Counted from the stretch's first letter, positions 49,429 to 62,661 are shown. The stretch: 64,000 nt of DNA from Vibrio nitrifigilis (GCF_015686695.1 NZ_JADPMR010000001.1:2728001-2792000), one strand, 5' to 3'. Notes: a model not told the origin generated them from the sequence alone. Translations and numbers: made by a program.

Positions 49429-49829
49429 TGCTGATGGACTTTAATAATCATATACCATTTCGCGATGAATATCGTTTCGCATAAGAGAAATATCTGTGCT
49501 TTATTCAATCACTAACATAGATAGTATCGTTGATAAGGTCCAATTATTTGTTTTTACCATCAAACAATATCATTTATCAGGACATTACGACATCTATTAA
49601 CGTTATAAAGCAGTGTAGTTGTGATAAATAAAGCTTGAATAGAGAAATTGTTAGGGAGTTTTGGGTTATGTGATCCTCATTTAACCTGTATGTTTTAGGT
49701 GCTATGTGTATAATCCGCGAATCGTTTGAATGAGTGTTGTGCACCTTCTAGAGGTTTTGGGTTGCTATGATCCAAAAGGTCACAACGCTATTTGTTTCAT
49801 TTTATAGAGTTACAAGTTGAGGTAGTTCA
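49429..49829. other. Intergenic region between zur and dusA
   Basis: No gene is seen in these 401 bp. They are AT-rich at the zur side. A TATAAT at 49709-49714 is a likely dusA -10 element without a clear -35. I looked for a Zur box and found no convincing match. Confidence 0.5.
49736..49786 (+). promoter_or_regulatory. Extended stem-loop in the dusA leader
   Basis: GTTGTG-C-ACC (49736-49745) pairs with GGT-CACAAC (49778-49786) with one bulged C, and inside it TTTTGG pairs with CCAAAA around an 11-nt loop. The structure starts about 15 nt after the probable transcription start. There is no T tract, so it is not a terminator. Confidence 0.5.
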
Positions 49830-50837
49830 GTGTCGACACCTGATATTGCAAAAGATGTTGTTATGCAGCGCCTGTCCGTTGCGCCAATGCTCGATTGGAC
49901 CGATCGCCATTGTCGTTATTTTCATCGCTTACTGACTGCCCAAACCTTACTTTACACAGAGATGGTAACAACTGGCGCCATTATTCACGGTAAAGCCGAT
50001 TTTCTTGCTTATAATCAAGAGGAGCATCCGGTTGCTTTGCAGTTAGGCGGTTCTAACCCTGTGGATCTTGCCCATTGTGCAAAACTGGCTGAGCAGCGCG
50101 GTTATGATGAGGTGAACCTTAATGTTGGGTGCCCTTCAGATCGAGTTCAGAACGGCCGCTTTGGCGCTTGTTTAATGGCCGAAGCTGATTTAGTCGCTGA
50201 GTGTATTGCAGCGATGAAGGATGTGGTGGATATCCCTGTTACGGTAAAAACTCGAATTGGTATTGATGATCTCGATTCTTACGAGTTCCTTACTCATTTT
50301 ATATCGACTGTAGCTGAAAAAGGTGGCTGTGAACAATTCACGATTCATGCTCGTAAAGCATGGCTTAGTGGTTTGAGTCCGAAAGAGAACCGAGAGATTC
50401 CACCGTTAGATTACTCACGTGCTTACCAAATCAAACAAGATTTTTCTAATTTGACCATTGCTGTTAACGGTGGTGTCAAAACGCTAGAAGAAGCGCAAGA
50501 ACATCTACACCATCTTGATGGTGTTATGATTGGGCGAGAAGCATATCAAAATCCTTATATTTTGGCTGAAGTCGATCAAAAAATATTTGGCTTAGATACG
50601 CCAGTAAAAAAACGTTCTGATGTGGTGAAAGAAATGTATCCATACATTGAGAATGCTTTATCAAATGGGAGTTACCTAGGCCATATTACTCGTCATATGT
50701 TAGGACTATTTCAAAATATGCCGGGCGCTCGTCAATGGCGCCGATATATTAGTGAAAATGCCCATAAAAAAGGGGCGGGAATTGAAGTTCTTGAGCAAGC
50801 GCTGGCTAAAGTCCCTTATGAAGAACTTGATGTGTGA
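49830..50837 (+). CDS. dusA: tRNA-dihydrouridine(20/20a) synthase
   Basis: DusA reduces U20 and U20a in the tRNA D loop using FMN and NADPH. The 335 residues show the TIM-barrel start SVAPMLDWTDRHCRYFHRLL, the catalytic Cys101 in LNVGCPSDRVQNGRFGACLM and FTIHARKAWLSGLSPKENR, the DusA-type signature. The start is a GTG at 49830 after GAGGTAG; an ATG at 49863 is also possible. Confidence 0.96.
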   Translation: MSTPDIAKDVVMQRLSVAPMLDWTDRHCRYFHRLLTAQTLLYTEMVTTGAIIHGKADFLAYNQEEHPVALQLGGSNPVDLAHCAKLAEQRGYDEVNLNVGCPSDRVQNGRFGACLMAEADLVAECIAAMKDVVDIPVTVKTRIGIDDLDSYEFLTHFISTVAEKGGCEQFTIHARKAWLSGLSPKENREIPPLDYSRAYQIKQDFSNLTIAVNGGVKTLEEAQEHLHHLDGVMIGREAYQNPYILAEVDQKIFGLDTPVKKRSDVVKEMYPYIENALSNGSYLGHITRHMLGLFQNMPGARQWRRYISENAHKKGAGIEVLEQALAKVPYEELDV

Positions 50838-50986
50838 TCTTTATCCATAAAACTAATTCTACTTATCAGCAACGGCATCAAATCTTGAGCGAGTTTGGTG
50901 CTGTGTCGTTTAGAATACCTCCACAATTATTAGATTCGAGAGCAGCATAGAACTGTTCCGTTAACACTTAACGTCAGGAAATTAGT

Positions 50987-51190
50987 ATGTACGCAGTTAT
51001 TTTTCTTTTCTCATTCTTTGCTGCCTTGTGGGGAATCGGATTAAGTAAGTTCAACGTAGTGATTGCTTTAGCTGTAGCATTAGCAGTCGTATTTTTAATC
51101 AGTATGTTAGGTACGGTATTTAAAATTTTACCGGTTCTAGTCGTAGTGTGTGCTGGTGTTTGGTTATACCGCCGCTATGGTCGGGCATAA
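50987..51190 (+). CDS. pspG: Phage shock protein G
   Basis: The 67-residue inner-membrane protein has two or three hydrophobic helices (about 2-20, 23-42 and 45-62) and ends in LYRRYGRA. It matches PspG, an effector of the phage-shock response that is activated by PspF with sigma-54, and it lies after dusA as in E. coli. I could not find a clear sigma-54 promoter (GG-N10-GC) upstream. CAGGAAATT precedes the ATG. Confidence 0.88.
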   Translation: MYAVIFLFSFFAALWGIGLSKFNVVIALAVALAVVFLISMLGTVFKILPVLVVVCAGVWLYRRYGRA

Positions 51191-51271
51191 TCCTAAAACT
51201 GATACATAAATGGCTAAATAGACCCTAATCAGGGAGTCACAGCAGCATCTTAAAAACTTTCCACTATACTG

Positions 51272-51287
51272 ATACTTAGATAAGTAT
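51272..51287. promoter_or_regulatory. Palindrome before the outer-membrane barrel gene
   Basis: ATACTTA-GA-TAAGTAT is a perfect 7-2-7 inverted repeat directly after a TATACT -10-like element (51265-51270). It is placed as an operator would be, overlapping the start of transcription. Confidence 0.5.
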
Positions 51288-51314
51288 GCCGTTAGGCGAG
51301 TAGTGGAGCTCTCG

Positions 51315-51986
51315 ATGAACAAATTGAGTATTGGGTGCTGTTGTGTATTGATCAGTGCTTTTTCTGAGGCAAGCTTTGGTGCCGACTCTTTTTATAGAGG
51401 ACAGGTTGGCACGGATATTTGGTTTGGTGCAACCAAAGCATCAGGAGAAAGAGGCCAACCATCAAATGTTCCCTCACTGATCATCTCGTTAGAGCATTCC
51501 TTTCCCGTCCTCCCTAATATTTCTTTTCGCTACACGAATCTGGTTGAAGATGATGCTGAATTCGACAAGTTTACCTACACCTTGTACTACCATATCTTCA
51601 ATCAAGATTTATATACTTTTGATGTTGGAGCCAGTTTTTCCCGTTTTATGAGTGGAAAATACACCGCTAAGGATCAGCAGGAATATTCATTTAACGATGC
51701 GACCGTCAATTTGTATACCTATGGCGCGGTAGCTATTCCGTTTAGCCCCATTGATGTCTTCGCCCGTATTGATTTTGGCGATTATGGGAGCAGTGATGTG
51801 GGGAACCAAGATTATGCGTTGGGAATTCAATGGAAGGTACCTATTAATATCGGCACCTTGGCTTTGAATTCAGGTTATCGTAACAGTCATATAGATATCG
51901 ATGAGTTAGATATTCCTGATTCGGTGGATGATCCCAAACATATTCATATTTCAGGATGGTTTATTGGCGCCATTATCAATTTTTAA
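51315..51986 (+). CDS. Outer-membrane beta-barrel protein (TIGR04219-like)
   Basis: The 223-residue product has a signal peptide (MNKLSIGCCCVLISAFSEASFGA) given here by its 23 residues in two parts: a basic start and a hydrophobic core ending ASFGA. The mature part consists of amphipathic beta strands (VGTDIWFGATKASG, LSFRYTN-like segments, DVGASFSRF, DVFARIDFGDYG) and ends WFIGAIINF with a terminal phenylalanine. The family is widespread in vibrios; its function is unknown. The ATG at 51315 is set by GGAG 6 bp upstream. Confidence 0.78.
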   Translation: MNKLSIGCCCVLISAFSEASFGADSFYRGQVGTDIWFGATKASGERGQPSNVPSLIISLEHSFPVLPNISFRYTNLVEDDAEFDKFTYTLYYHIFNQDLYTFDVGASFSRFMSGKYTAKDQQEYSFNDATVNLYTYGAVAIPFSPIDVFARIDFGDYGSSDVGNQDYALGIQWKVPINIGTLALNSGYRNSHIDIDELDIPDSVDDPKHIHISGWFIGAIINF

Positions 51987-52077
51987 TGCCTACATTTATT
52001 CCTTTCAAATTCTAAGCGTTATTTAACGTTACTTTTGTATTCACATAGTACGCTGTTGCTTATGGTTGTAATAACAG

Positions 52078-52093
52078 TTGGCACTGTTGCCAA
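52078..52093. promoter_or_regulatory. Palindrome before the small unknown gene
   Basis: TTGGCA-CTGT-TGCCAA is a perfect 6-4-6 inverted repeat 45 bp before the start codon at 52138, in the position of an operator. Confidence 0.5.
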
Positions 52094-52137
52094 TATTGAC
52101 CATTCTTAATGAAGGTGAACCGTGGAAGTGATGAATT

Positions 52138-52374
52138 ATGACTATTACGGAACTGCAAGACCTTTATAGAAATAATCAGCTAGTCGAAGCCATTATTGAA
52201 CCTTCAACTCAAGAGGGGGCGTGGATAGTCGAATTTCGTCATCAAAGAGGGGGTTTTGTTTTACTCACTGATGAGATAGGAATAGAACAACACCACGATA
52301 ATCTTGATTTAGCATCAGAATCGGCAATGGCTGTCGGGTTTTCACAAGTTCGGGTAGAAGCACGAGAGTTCTGA
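52138..52374 (+). CDS. Conserved small protein of unknown function
   Basis: The 78-residue product is acidic and soluble, without signal peptide or membrane segment. It starts MTITELQDLYRNNQLVEAII, has a short beta-like middle (GAWIVEFRHQRGGFVLLTDE) and ends in FSQVRVEAREF. I do not recognise the family. The codon use looks like that of its neighbours. It stands 110 bp before cysJ, on the same strand, with its own upstream palindrome. Confidence 0.7.
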   Translation: MTITELQDLYRNNQLVEAIIEPSTQEGAWIVEFRHQRGGFVLLTDEIGIEQHHDNLDLASESAMAVGFSQVRVEAREF

Positions 52375-52484
52375 TTTTTAGCTGCCTACTTCCAAAAAGT
52401 TATAAAACATGCTGATCTATTCTTTCTTGTTATTTAGAGGAGTGGTTAATCTATCGTCACGCAATGAATAAGGAAGTCGTGACA

Positions 52485-54299
52485 ATGTCTTCAGCAAACA
52501 CCACACCAAAAGAATTAGCTGGTTTAACGAGCCCTCTAAATGATGTGCAACTGAATCAGTTGCAACAGGCCGTTTCTCAACTTTCGCCAACACAATTAGC
52601 ATGGGCGAGCGGTTACTTTTGGGGGTTGAGTCAGTCGTCAGAGGTGACGGTGGCTCCTAACGCTCAAATTACTGCAGTACCAGCTGGAAAACTCACAATA
52701 ATTTTTGCTTCTCAGACAGGCAACGCTAAAGGCGTTGCTGAAGCGCTAGAAGCTCAAGCAAGTGCCGCAGGTATCCCAGTATCCCTAGTTGATGCTAGTG
52801 ATTACAAAGGCAAGGACTTAGCTAAAGAAACGCACGTTATTTTTGTTGCCTCGACCAATGGTGAAGGCGAGCCGCCAGATAACGCATTAACACTACATGA
52901 GTTCCTACAATCGAAAAAAGCACCGAAGTTGCCTAATTTACAATATGGTGTGATTGGCTTAGGGGATTCAAGTTACGAATTTTTCTGCCAAACCGGTAAA
53001 GACTTTGATGCTTTCCTTGAAAAGCAAGGGGCTTCTCGTTTTATTGATCGTGTTGATTGTGATGTCGATTATGACGAAGCGGCGAAGGTTTGGAGTGAAC
53101 AAGCGGTTGCTAAGGTAAAAGAAGCATTAGCTAGCGCAGCAGCACCCGTAGTGTCTAGCTCTATTGGTCAAGCGGTATCTCATGCTCAGTACACTAAGCT
53201 GAATCCATATCAAGCAAGCCTACTGACTAACCAAAAAATTACGGGGCGAGATTCCGGTAAAGATGTCCGTCATATCGAAATTGATTTGGCTGAATCTGGT
53301 ATTACTTATCAACCTGGTGATGCACTTGGTGTCTGGTATGAAAACTCATCAGAATTAGCTAACGAAATTCTCGGTGCTGTTGGTCTATCAGGTGTTGAGA
53401 GTGTTGATGTGGATGGAGAAAGCCTATCTATTCACAGTGCTCTTGTCGCTAAGTATGAAATCACTGCTGCAAACCCTCAGTTTATTAATAAGTTAGCTGA
53501 ATTTGCCGAGAGCGATGATTTAAACCATTTGATCGTAGATAAAAATGAGCTTCGTGAATATTCTGCGAAAACTCAAATTGTCGATGTTCTTAAACAATAC
53601 CCAGTTAAATTAACCGCTGAACAGTTGGTGGCATCTCTTCGTCGTTTAACACCTCGTTTATATTCTATCGCTTCTAGTCAAAGTGAAGTAGAAGACGAAG
53701 TTCATCTTACTATTGGTGTTGTTGAGTACGATTTTGATGGGCATTTACGTCAAGGTGGTGCTTCTAGTTACTTAACTCGTCGGTTAGAAGAAGGCGACAG
53801 CGTTAATGTCTTTATCGAGCACAATAACAACTTTAAATTGCCAGAGGATGATAGTGTGCCGGTGATAATGATTGGCCCTGGTACTGGCATTGCACCATTC
53901 CGCAGTTTCATTCAAGAACGTGATAATCGTGATGCCACCGGTAAAAACTGGCTGTTTTTTGGCGATCGTACTTTTACACAAGATTTCTTGTATCAAGTGG
54001 AATGGCAGAAATACTTAAAAGATGGTGTCTTAACTCGTTTAGATGTGGCTTTCAGTCGTGATCAAAACGAAAAAGTTTACGTTCAGCAACGTATCTTAGA
54101 GCAAGCGGAAGATGTGTGGCAGTGGCTACAAGATGGCGCTTATCTTTATGTTTGCGGAGATGCAAACCGTATGGCTAAAGACGTGAATGATGCGCTGGTT
54201 ACAGTAGCAAAACAAGCTGGTGGTTTAAGCCAAGAACAAGCAGAAGAATTCATTAATGATCTGCGCAAAGCAAAACGTTATCAAAGGGACGTGTACTAA
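52485..54299 (+). CDS. cysJ: Sulfite reductase flavoprotein alpha subunit
   Basis: CysJ passes electrons from NADPH through FAD and FMN to CysI. The 604 residues show a flavodoxin domain (about 60-200) with FASQTGNAKGVAEAL and STNGEGEPPDNA, an FAD domain with RLYSIASSQSEV, and an NADPH domain with GPGTGIAPFRSF and YVCGDANRMAKDVNDAL, ending RYQRDVY. I placed the start at the ATG at 52485, 8 bp after AAGGAAG; an earlier ATG at 52464 would add seven residues. cysI overlaps by one base. A CysB-type activator would be expected upstream. Confidence 0.97.
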   Translation: MSSANTTPKELAGLTSPLNDVQLNQLQQAVSQLSPTQLAWASGYFWGLSQSSEVTVAPNAQITAVPAGKLTIIFASQTGNAKGVAEALEAQASAAGIPVSLVDASDYKGKDLAKETHVIFVASTNGEGEPPDNALTLHEFLQSKKAPKLPNLQYGVIGLGDSSYEFFCQTGKDFDAFLEKQGASRFIDRVDCDVDYDEAAKVWSEQAVAKVKEALASAAAPVVSSSIGQAVSHAQYTKLNPYQASLLTNQKITGRDSGKDVRHIEIDLAESGITYQPGDALGVWYENSSELANEILGAVGLSGVESVDVDGESLSIHSALVAKYEITAANPQFINKLAEFAESDDLNHLIVDKNELREYSAKTQIVDVLKQYPVKLTAEQLVASLRRLTPRLYSIASSQSEVEDEVHLTIGVVEYDFDGHLRQGGASSYLTRRLEEGDSVNVFIEHNNNFKLPEDDSVPVIMIGPGTGIAPFRSFIQERDNRDATGKNWLFFGDRTFTQDFLYQVEWQKYLKDGVLTRLDVAFSRDQNEKVYVQQRILEQAEDVWQWLQDGAYLYVCGDANRMAKDVNDALVTVAKQAGGLSQEQAEEFINDLRKAKRYQRDVY

Positions 54300-56032
54300 T
54301 GAGCATTAATCCAGAAACAAATGTACAAACAGTCTTAGGCGAAGTGCTTGGTCCACTTGCGGATAACGAGCGCTTTAAAGCTGAGAGTAATTTTTTACGT
54401 GGGACGATTGCAGAAGATCTGAAAGATCGTATCACAGGTGGTTTTACACCGGATAACTTTCAACTCATCCGCTTCCATGGGATGTATCAGCAGGATGACC
54501 GTGATATTCGCGCAGAGCGTACTAAGCAAAAATTAGAACCACTACATAATGTGATGCTTCGTGCTCGTATGCCTGGTGGGGTAATCAAGCCTGCTCAGTG
54601 GCTAGCGATCGATAAATTTGCGACTGAACATACCATGTACGGCAGTATTCGATTGACTACTCGTCAAACATTTCAGTTTCATGGTGTATTAAAGCCGAAT
54701 ATCAAAATGATGCATCGTATGCTTCATGAAATTGGTATTGATTCCATTGCAACTGCGGGTGATGTAAACCGTAACGTGTTGTGTACTTCAAACCCTATCG
54801 AATCTGAGTTACATCAAGAAGCTTATGAATGGGCAACAAAGATCAGTGAGCATTTACTGCCTAAAACACATGCTTATGCAGAGATTTGGTTAGACGGTGA
54901 AAAGATCGAAGGTACAGATGAGGAACCTATTTTAGGTAGTACTTATTTACCTCGTAAATTTAAAACCACGGTAGTGATTCCACCACAAAATGATGTGGAT
55001 ATTCACGCGAATGATTTGAACTTTATTGCTATTGCTGAAAATGGCAAATTGGTCGGATTCAATGTCTTAGTCGGTGGTGGCTTGGCTATGACGCATGGTG
55101 ATACCTCTACTTATCCTCGCCGTGCCGATGAGTTTGGTTATATCTCACTAAAAGATACATTGACGATTGCTGAAGCTGTGGTAACAACGCAGCGTGATTG
55201 GGGTAACCGCTCAAATCGTAAGAATGCAAAAACGAAATACACGTTAGACCGTGTTGGTATTGATGTATTCAAAGCAGAAGTAGAACGCCGTGCTGGAGTG
55301 AAATTTGAAGCTATTCGACCATATGAATTTACTGGTCGTGGTGATCGTATTGGTTGGACAAAAGGCATTGACGGAAAAAACCATTTAGCACTGTTTATCG
55401 AAAATGGCCGTTTGCTTGATTATCCAAATCGTCCGCTAAAATCAGGTGTTGCTGAGATTGCCAAAATTCACCAAGGTGATTTCCGTATGACAGCAAACCA
55501 AAACCTGATCATTGCTGGCGTACCAGACGATCAAAAGGCAATTATTGATCAAATGGCTCGTAAGCATGGTTTGATTGATGATGGCGTGAGTGAACAACGT
55601 AAAAACTCAATGGCGTGTGTTTCGTTTCCTACCTGTCCATTAGCGATGGCAGAAGCAGAACGTTTTCTCCCTGAGTTTGTGACTCAAGTTGAAGAGATTC
55701 TGGAAAAACACGGCTTACCAAAAGAAGACAACATCATCTTACGTGTCACAGGCTGTCCAAACGGATGTGGTCGTGCGATGTTGGCCGAAATTGGTTTAGT
55801 TGGTAAAGCACCGGGTCGCTATAACCTTCACTTAGGCGGTAACCGCGCGGGTACTCGAGTACCTAAAATGTATAAAGAGAACATTACCGTAGAGCAAATC
55901 TTGATAGATATTGATGAGCTGGTGGCTCGCTGGGCGAAAGAACGTCTTGATGGTGAGTGTTTCGGTGATTTTACTATTCGCGCCGGTATTGTTCCTGAAG
56001 TCAAAGTATCTAAGAGGGATTTTCATGCCTGA
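54299..56032 (+). CDS. cysI: Sulfite reductase hemoprotein beta subunit
   Basis: CysI reduces sulfite to sulfide with siroheme and a [4Fe-4S] cluster. The 577 residues hold the cluster ligands C440 and C446 (CVSFPTC) and C486 and C490 (TGCPNGC), the last shared with siroheme. Two ferredoxin-like half-domains are present, the first with RLTTRQTFQFHG. It starts within the cysJ stop (TAATG) and overlaps cysH by 8 bp. Confidence 0.98.
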   Translation: MSINPETNVQTVLGEVLGPLADNERFKAESNFLRGTIAEDLKDRITGGFTPDNFQLIRFHGMYQQDDRDIRAERTKQKLEPLHNVMLRARMPGGVIKPAQWLAIDKFATEHTMYGSIRLTTRQTFQFHGVLKPNIKMMHRMLHEIGIDSIATAGDVNRNVLCTSNPIESELHQEAYEWATKISEHLLPKTHAYAEIWLDGEKIEGTDEEPILGSTYLPRKFKTTVVIPPQNDVDIHANDLNFIAIAENGKLVGFNVLVGGGLAMTHGDTSTYPRRADEFGYISLKDTLTIAEAVVTTQRDWGNRSNRKNAKTKYTLDRVGIDVFKAEVERRAGVKFEAIRPYEFTGRGDRIGWTKGIDGKNHLALFIENGRLLDYPNRPLKSGVAEIAKIHQGDFRMTANQNLIIAGVPDDQKAIIDQMARKHGLIDDGVSEQRKNSMACVSFPTCPLAMAEAERFLPEFVTQVEEILEKHGLPKEDNIILRVTGCPNGCGRAMLAEIGLVGKAPGRYNLHLGGNRAGTRVPKMYKENITVEQILIDIDELVARWAKERLDGECFGDFTIRAGIVPEVKVSKRDFHA

Positions 56033-56801
56033 TAACAGCTTCTCTGTCCCAGAGTTGTCTGAACTATTGACTTTATCTAAGGCGGAGCAAACGCTCCGCC
56101 TTACTGAAATCAATCGATACCTGGAGACATTAAATGCATCCGAACGTGTTGTTTGGGCACTAGATAATTTACCCGGAGCACATGCTCTTACCTCTAGTTT
56201 TGGTATTCAAGCTGCTGTGATGCTTCATTTAGTATCTAATGAGAAACAAGATACGCCAGTTATTTTAACGGATACGGGCTATCTCTTCGCTGAAACTTAT
56301 CGTTTTATTGATGAGTTAACGGAGAAATTAAAACTAAACCTACATATATATAGAGCAGAGTATTCTCCAGCATGGCAGGAAGCTCGTTACGGCAAATTGT
56401 GGGAGCAGGGAATTGAAGGAATAGAAAAATATAATCGTATCAATAAAGTTGAACCTATGCATCGAGCATTAGATGAACTTCAAGTTGGTACGTGGTTTTC
56501 TGGTCTTCGTCACGAGCAATCGCAGTCACGAGCAACACTTCCCGTACTGGCCATTCAAAATGGTGTGTTTAAATTCTTGCCAATTGTAGATTGGACGAAT
56601 AAAGATGTTCACTACTATCTAAAGGAACATGGTCTTAGCTATCATCCTCTATGGGATCAAGGATACCTATCTGTTGGTGATACACACACAACGCGTAAAT
56701 GGGAGCCAGGAATGTCCGAAGAGGAAACTCGCTTCTTTGGTTTGAAACGTGAATGTGGATTACATGAAGATGATGGTGAGCAACATGGTTCGGGGATTTA
56801 A
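56025..56801 (+). CDS. cysH: Phosphoadenosine phosphosulfate (PAPS) reductase
   Basis: CysH reduces PAPS to sulfite with thioredoxin. The 258 residues have the nucleotide-binding loop TSSFGIQAAVMLHL, TDTGYLFAETYRF, and the catalytic cysteine in ECGLH at 243-247. The iron-sulfur cysteine pairs of APS-type enzymes are absent, so PAPS is the expected substrate. The ATG at 56025 lies inside cysI after GAGGG; the frame is open further back but within cysI. Confidence 0.97.
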   Translation: MPDNSFSVPELSELLTLSKAEQTLRLTEINRYLETLNASERVVWALDNLPGAHALTSSFGIQAAVMLHLVSNEKQDTPVILTDTGYLFAETYRFIDELTEKLKLNLHIYRAEYSPAWQEARYGKLWEQGIEGIEKYNRINKVEPMHRALDELQVGTWFSGLRHEQSQSRATLPVLAIQNGVFKFLPIVDWTNKDVHYYLKEHGLSYHPLWDQGYLSVGDTHTTRKWEPGMSEEETRFFGLKRECGLHEDDGEQHGSGI

Positions 56802-56828
56802 TGGCTAAGAATTTATTATTCAATAGAA

Positions 56829-56855
56829 AAGCTGCATGAGTAGGCAGCTTTTTTT
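56829..56855 (+). terminator. Intrinsic terminator of cysJIH
   Basis: AAGCTGC/GCAGCTT forms a 7-bp stem with an 8-nt loop and is followed by a T run, 27 bp after the cysH stop. Confidence 0.82.
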
Positions 56856-56897
56856 ATATCTAAACAAAAGCGAAAAGATGCGAGATCTGGATAACTC

Positions 56898-56906
56898 TGT
56901 GGATAA
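56898..56906 (-). promoter_or_regulatory. Perfect DnaA box upstream of the rRNA promoters
   Basis: TGTGGATAA is the exact complement of TTATCCACA. It lies about 104 bp before the P1 -35 element, in the region where upstream activators of rRNA promoters usually bind. Confidence 0.55.
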
Positions 56907-57001
56907 GTTGTTCTTATTCTATGACTAAAGTTGGATAAATAAGCCTTTGGATGAAAGTTCAGCGTTTAACCATTATTTTTGCAACTTTTTGCAAAAAGGG
57001 C

Positions 57002-57029
57002 TTGCAGCTGTGATTAAGATCTCTATAAT
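57002..57029 (+). promoter_or_regulatory. rRNA operon promoter P1
   Basis: TTGCAG (57002-57007) and a perfect TATAAT (57024-57029) are spaced by 16 bp, with a GC-rich discriminator (GCCGCTCC). The A/T-rich stretch just upstream (56969-56998, with TTTTTGCAACTTTTTGCAAAAA-like runs) is a likely UP element. Confidence 0.88.
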
Positions 57030-57117
57030 GCCGCTCCATCGACAGGGCAAGGGCTGACAAGCTCTAGAAGGAAACTTCTCCGGTCGAGAGGCTAGAAAAA
57101 ATAATTTAAAAAAGTGT

Positions 57118-57145
57118 TTGACACTAAGTTTTAAATCGATAGAAT
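57118..57145 (+). promoter_or_regulatory. rRNA operon promoter P2
   Basis: A perfect TTGACA (57118-57123) and TAGAAT (57140-57145) are spaced by 16 bp and followed by AGCCGCCTC. It lies 116 bp after P1, the usual tandem arrangement. Confidence 0.88.
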
Positions 57146-57189
57146 AGCCGCCTCTTTCGATGCGAAGTAACTCGCAAAGTTGAAAGAAA

Positions 57190-57200
57190 GCTCTTTAACA
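57190..57200 (+). promoter_or_regulatory. boxA antitermination site, leader
   Basis: GCTCTTTAACA matches the rRNA boxA, where NusB and S10 load onto polymerase. Confidence 0.85.
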
Positions 57201-57209
57201 ATTTAAACC

Positions 57210-57230
57210 TATCAATCTGTGTGGGCACTC
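57210..57230 (+). other. 5' arm of the 16S processing stalk
   Basis: TATCAATCTGTGTG at 57210-57223 is perfectly complementary to 58967-58980 after the 16S gene, and the pairing extends with wobbles through 57230. The helix brings both ends of pre-16S together for RNase III. Confidence 0.8.
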
Positions 57231-57387
57231 GTTGATGATAATCAAATGAGAAACTTCGGTTTCCAATTGGTTTCAATGAACTGAGTGACCAATCAAGATA
57301 TCTTTTGGAAACATTAGGGGTCTTGGCACAGTCAATTCAACATTACTTAGTAATGTATTCAGTATTCATTGAGCCACAAAAACTTTT

Positions 57388-58939
<1,552 letters not shown>

Positions 58940-59001
58940 ACGATATAGATTATTGCGATGAGTGTTCACACAGATTGATACGGTTTAATAGAGCACCTAG
59001 T

Positions 59002-59078
59002 GGGTCTGTAGCTCAGGTGGTTAGAGCGTTCGCCTGATAAGCGAGAGGTCGGTGGTTCGAGTCCACTCAGACCCACCA
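59002..59078 (+). tRNA. tRNA-Ile(GAT)
   Basis: A 77-nt tRNA with encoded CCA; the anticodon loop CTGATAA gives GAT. It lies in the 16S-23S spacer, 62 bp after 16S. Confidence 0.97.
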
Positions 59079-59168
59079 AAATTTCCAGTAACTGCGTTAG
59101 TTATTTCGTCGTGTAGCGAACTACACATCCTCAATAACGGCCTTGTTTCTGAAAATTTTAACCGAGAT

Positions 59169-59244
59169 GGGGCTATAGCTCAGCTGGGAGAGCGCCTGCC
59201 TTGCACGCAGGAGGTCTGCGGTTCGATCCCGCATAGCTCCACCA
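59169..59244 (+). tRNA. tRNA-Ala(TGC)
   Basis: A 76-nt tRNA with encoded CCA; the anticodon loop TTGCACG gives TGC. It is the second spacer tRNA, the common Ile-Ala pair. Confidence 0.97.
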
Positions 59245-59308
59245 TCTTTAAGCGCATTTGCTTAAGTGTTCTTAAAAATGGTTTCTTTCTTTATAGAAAG
59301 CGAATCTT

Positions 59309-59320
59309 TGCTCTTTAATA
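59309..59320 (+). promoter_or_regulatory. boxA antitermination site, spacer
   Basis: TGCTCTTTAATA resembles boxA and lies between tRNA-Ala and 23S, where a second boxA usually occurs. Confidence 0.75.
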
Positions 59321-59540
59321 ATTTGGAAAGCTGACAAAACATTCTTTTAGAATGTTTGTAAAAGTTCTCAATTATCTATCATTGATAGATAACCAACACA
59401 CATTCAAGTGTTCTTGGGAAGCTTACTTTTTAAGTAAGTATTCAAAATTGAGTCCGGCAATATCGAGTCTGCAACATGTATAAAAATGCAGACAAACCTT
59501 GGTGACTTGTTCATCAACTCAAAACTTTTTTGGGTTGTAT

Positions 59541-62430
<2,890 letters not shown>

Positions 62431-62541
62431 ACAACACCAAAAAGGTTTTGTATCGGACTCGATATAGAGACACACTTGATTGTGTAGAGAACGACAGCTT
62501 TCTGAATTAATTGTTACTGCGTAGCGGTAACAAAAAGAATT

Positions 62542-62661
62542 TGCTTGGCGACCATAGCATTTTGGACCCACCTGATCCCATGCCGAACTCAGAAGTGAAA
62601 CGAAATCGCGCCGATGGTAGTGTGGGGCTTCCCCATGTGAGAGTAGGTCATCGCCAGGCTT
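62542..62661 (+). rRNA. rrf: 5S ribosomal RNA
   Basis: About 120 nt, from TGCTTGGCGACCATAGC to CGCCAGGCT, with the conserved CCCATGCCGAACTCAGAAG block. Exact ends are uncertain by a base or two. Confidence 0.96.

Noticed and set aside
49429..49520. Possible Zur box next to zur
   Set aside because: The AT-rich sequence with CATTTCGCGATGAATATCG shows no good dyad match to the Zur consensus.
50880..50925. Possible sigma-54 promoter before pspG
   Set aside because: TTGGTGCTGTGTCGTTT resembles the -24 element but lacks the GC at the -12 position with the required 10-bp spacing.
55911..56024. N-terminal extension of cysH into cysI
   Set aside because: The frame is open, but the added 38 residues are hydrophobic read-through of cysI; the ATG at 56025 has a ribosome binding site and gives the family N-terminus.
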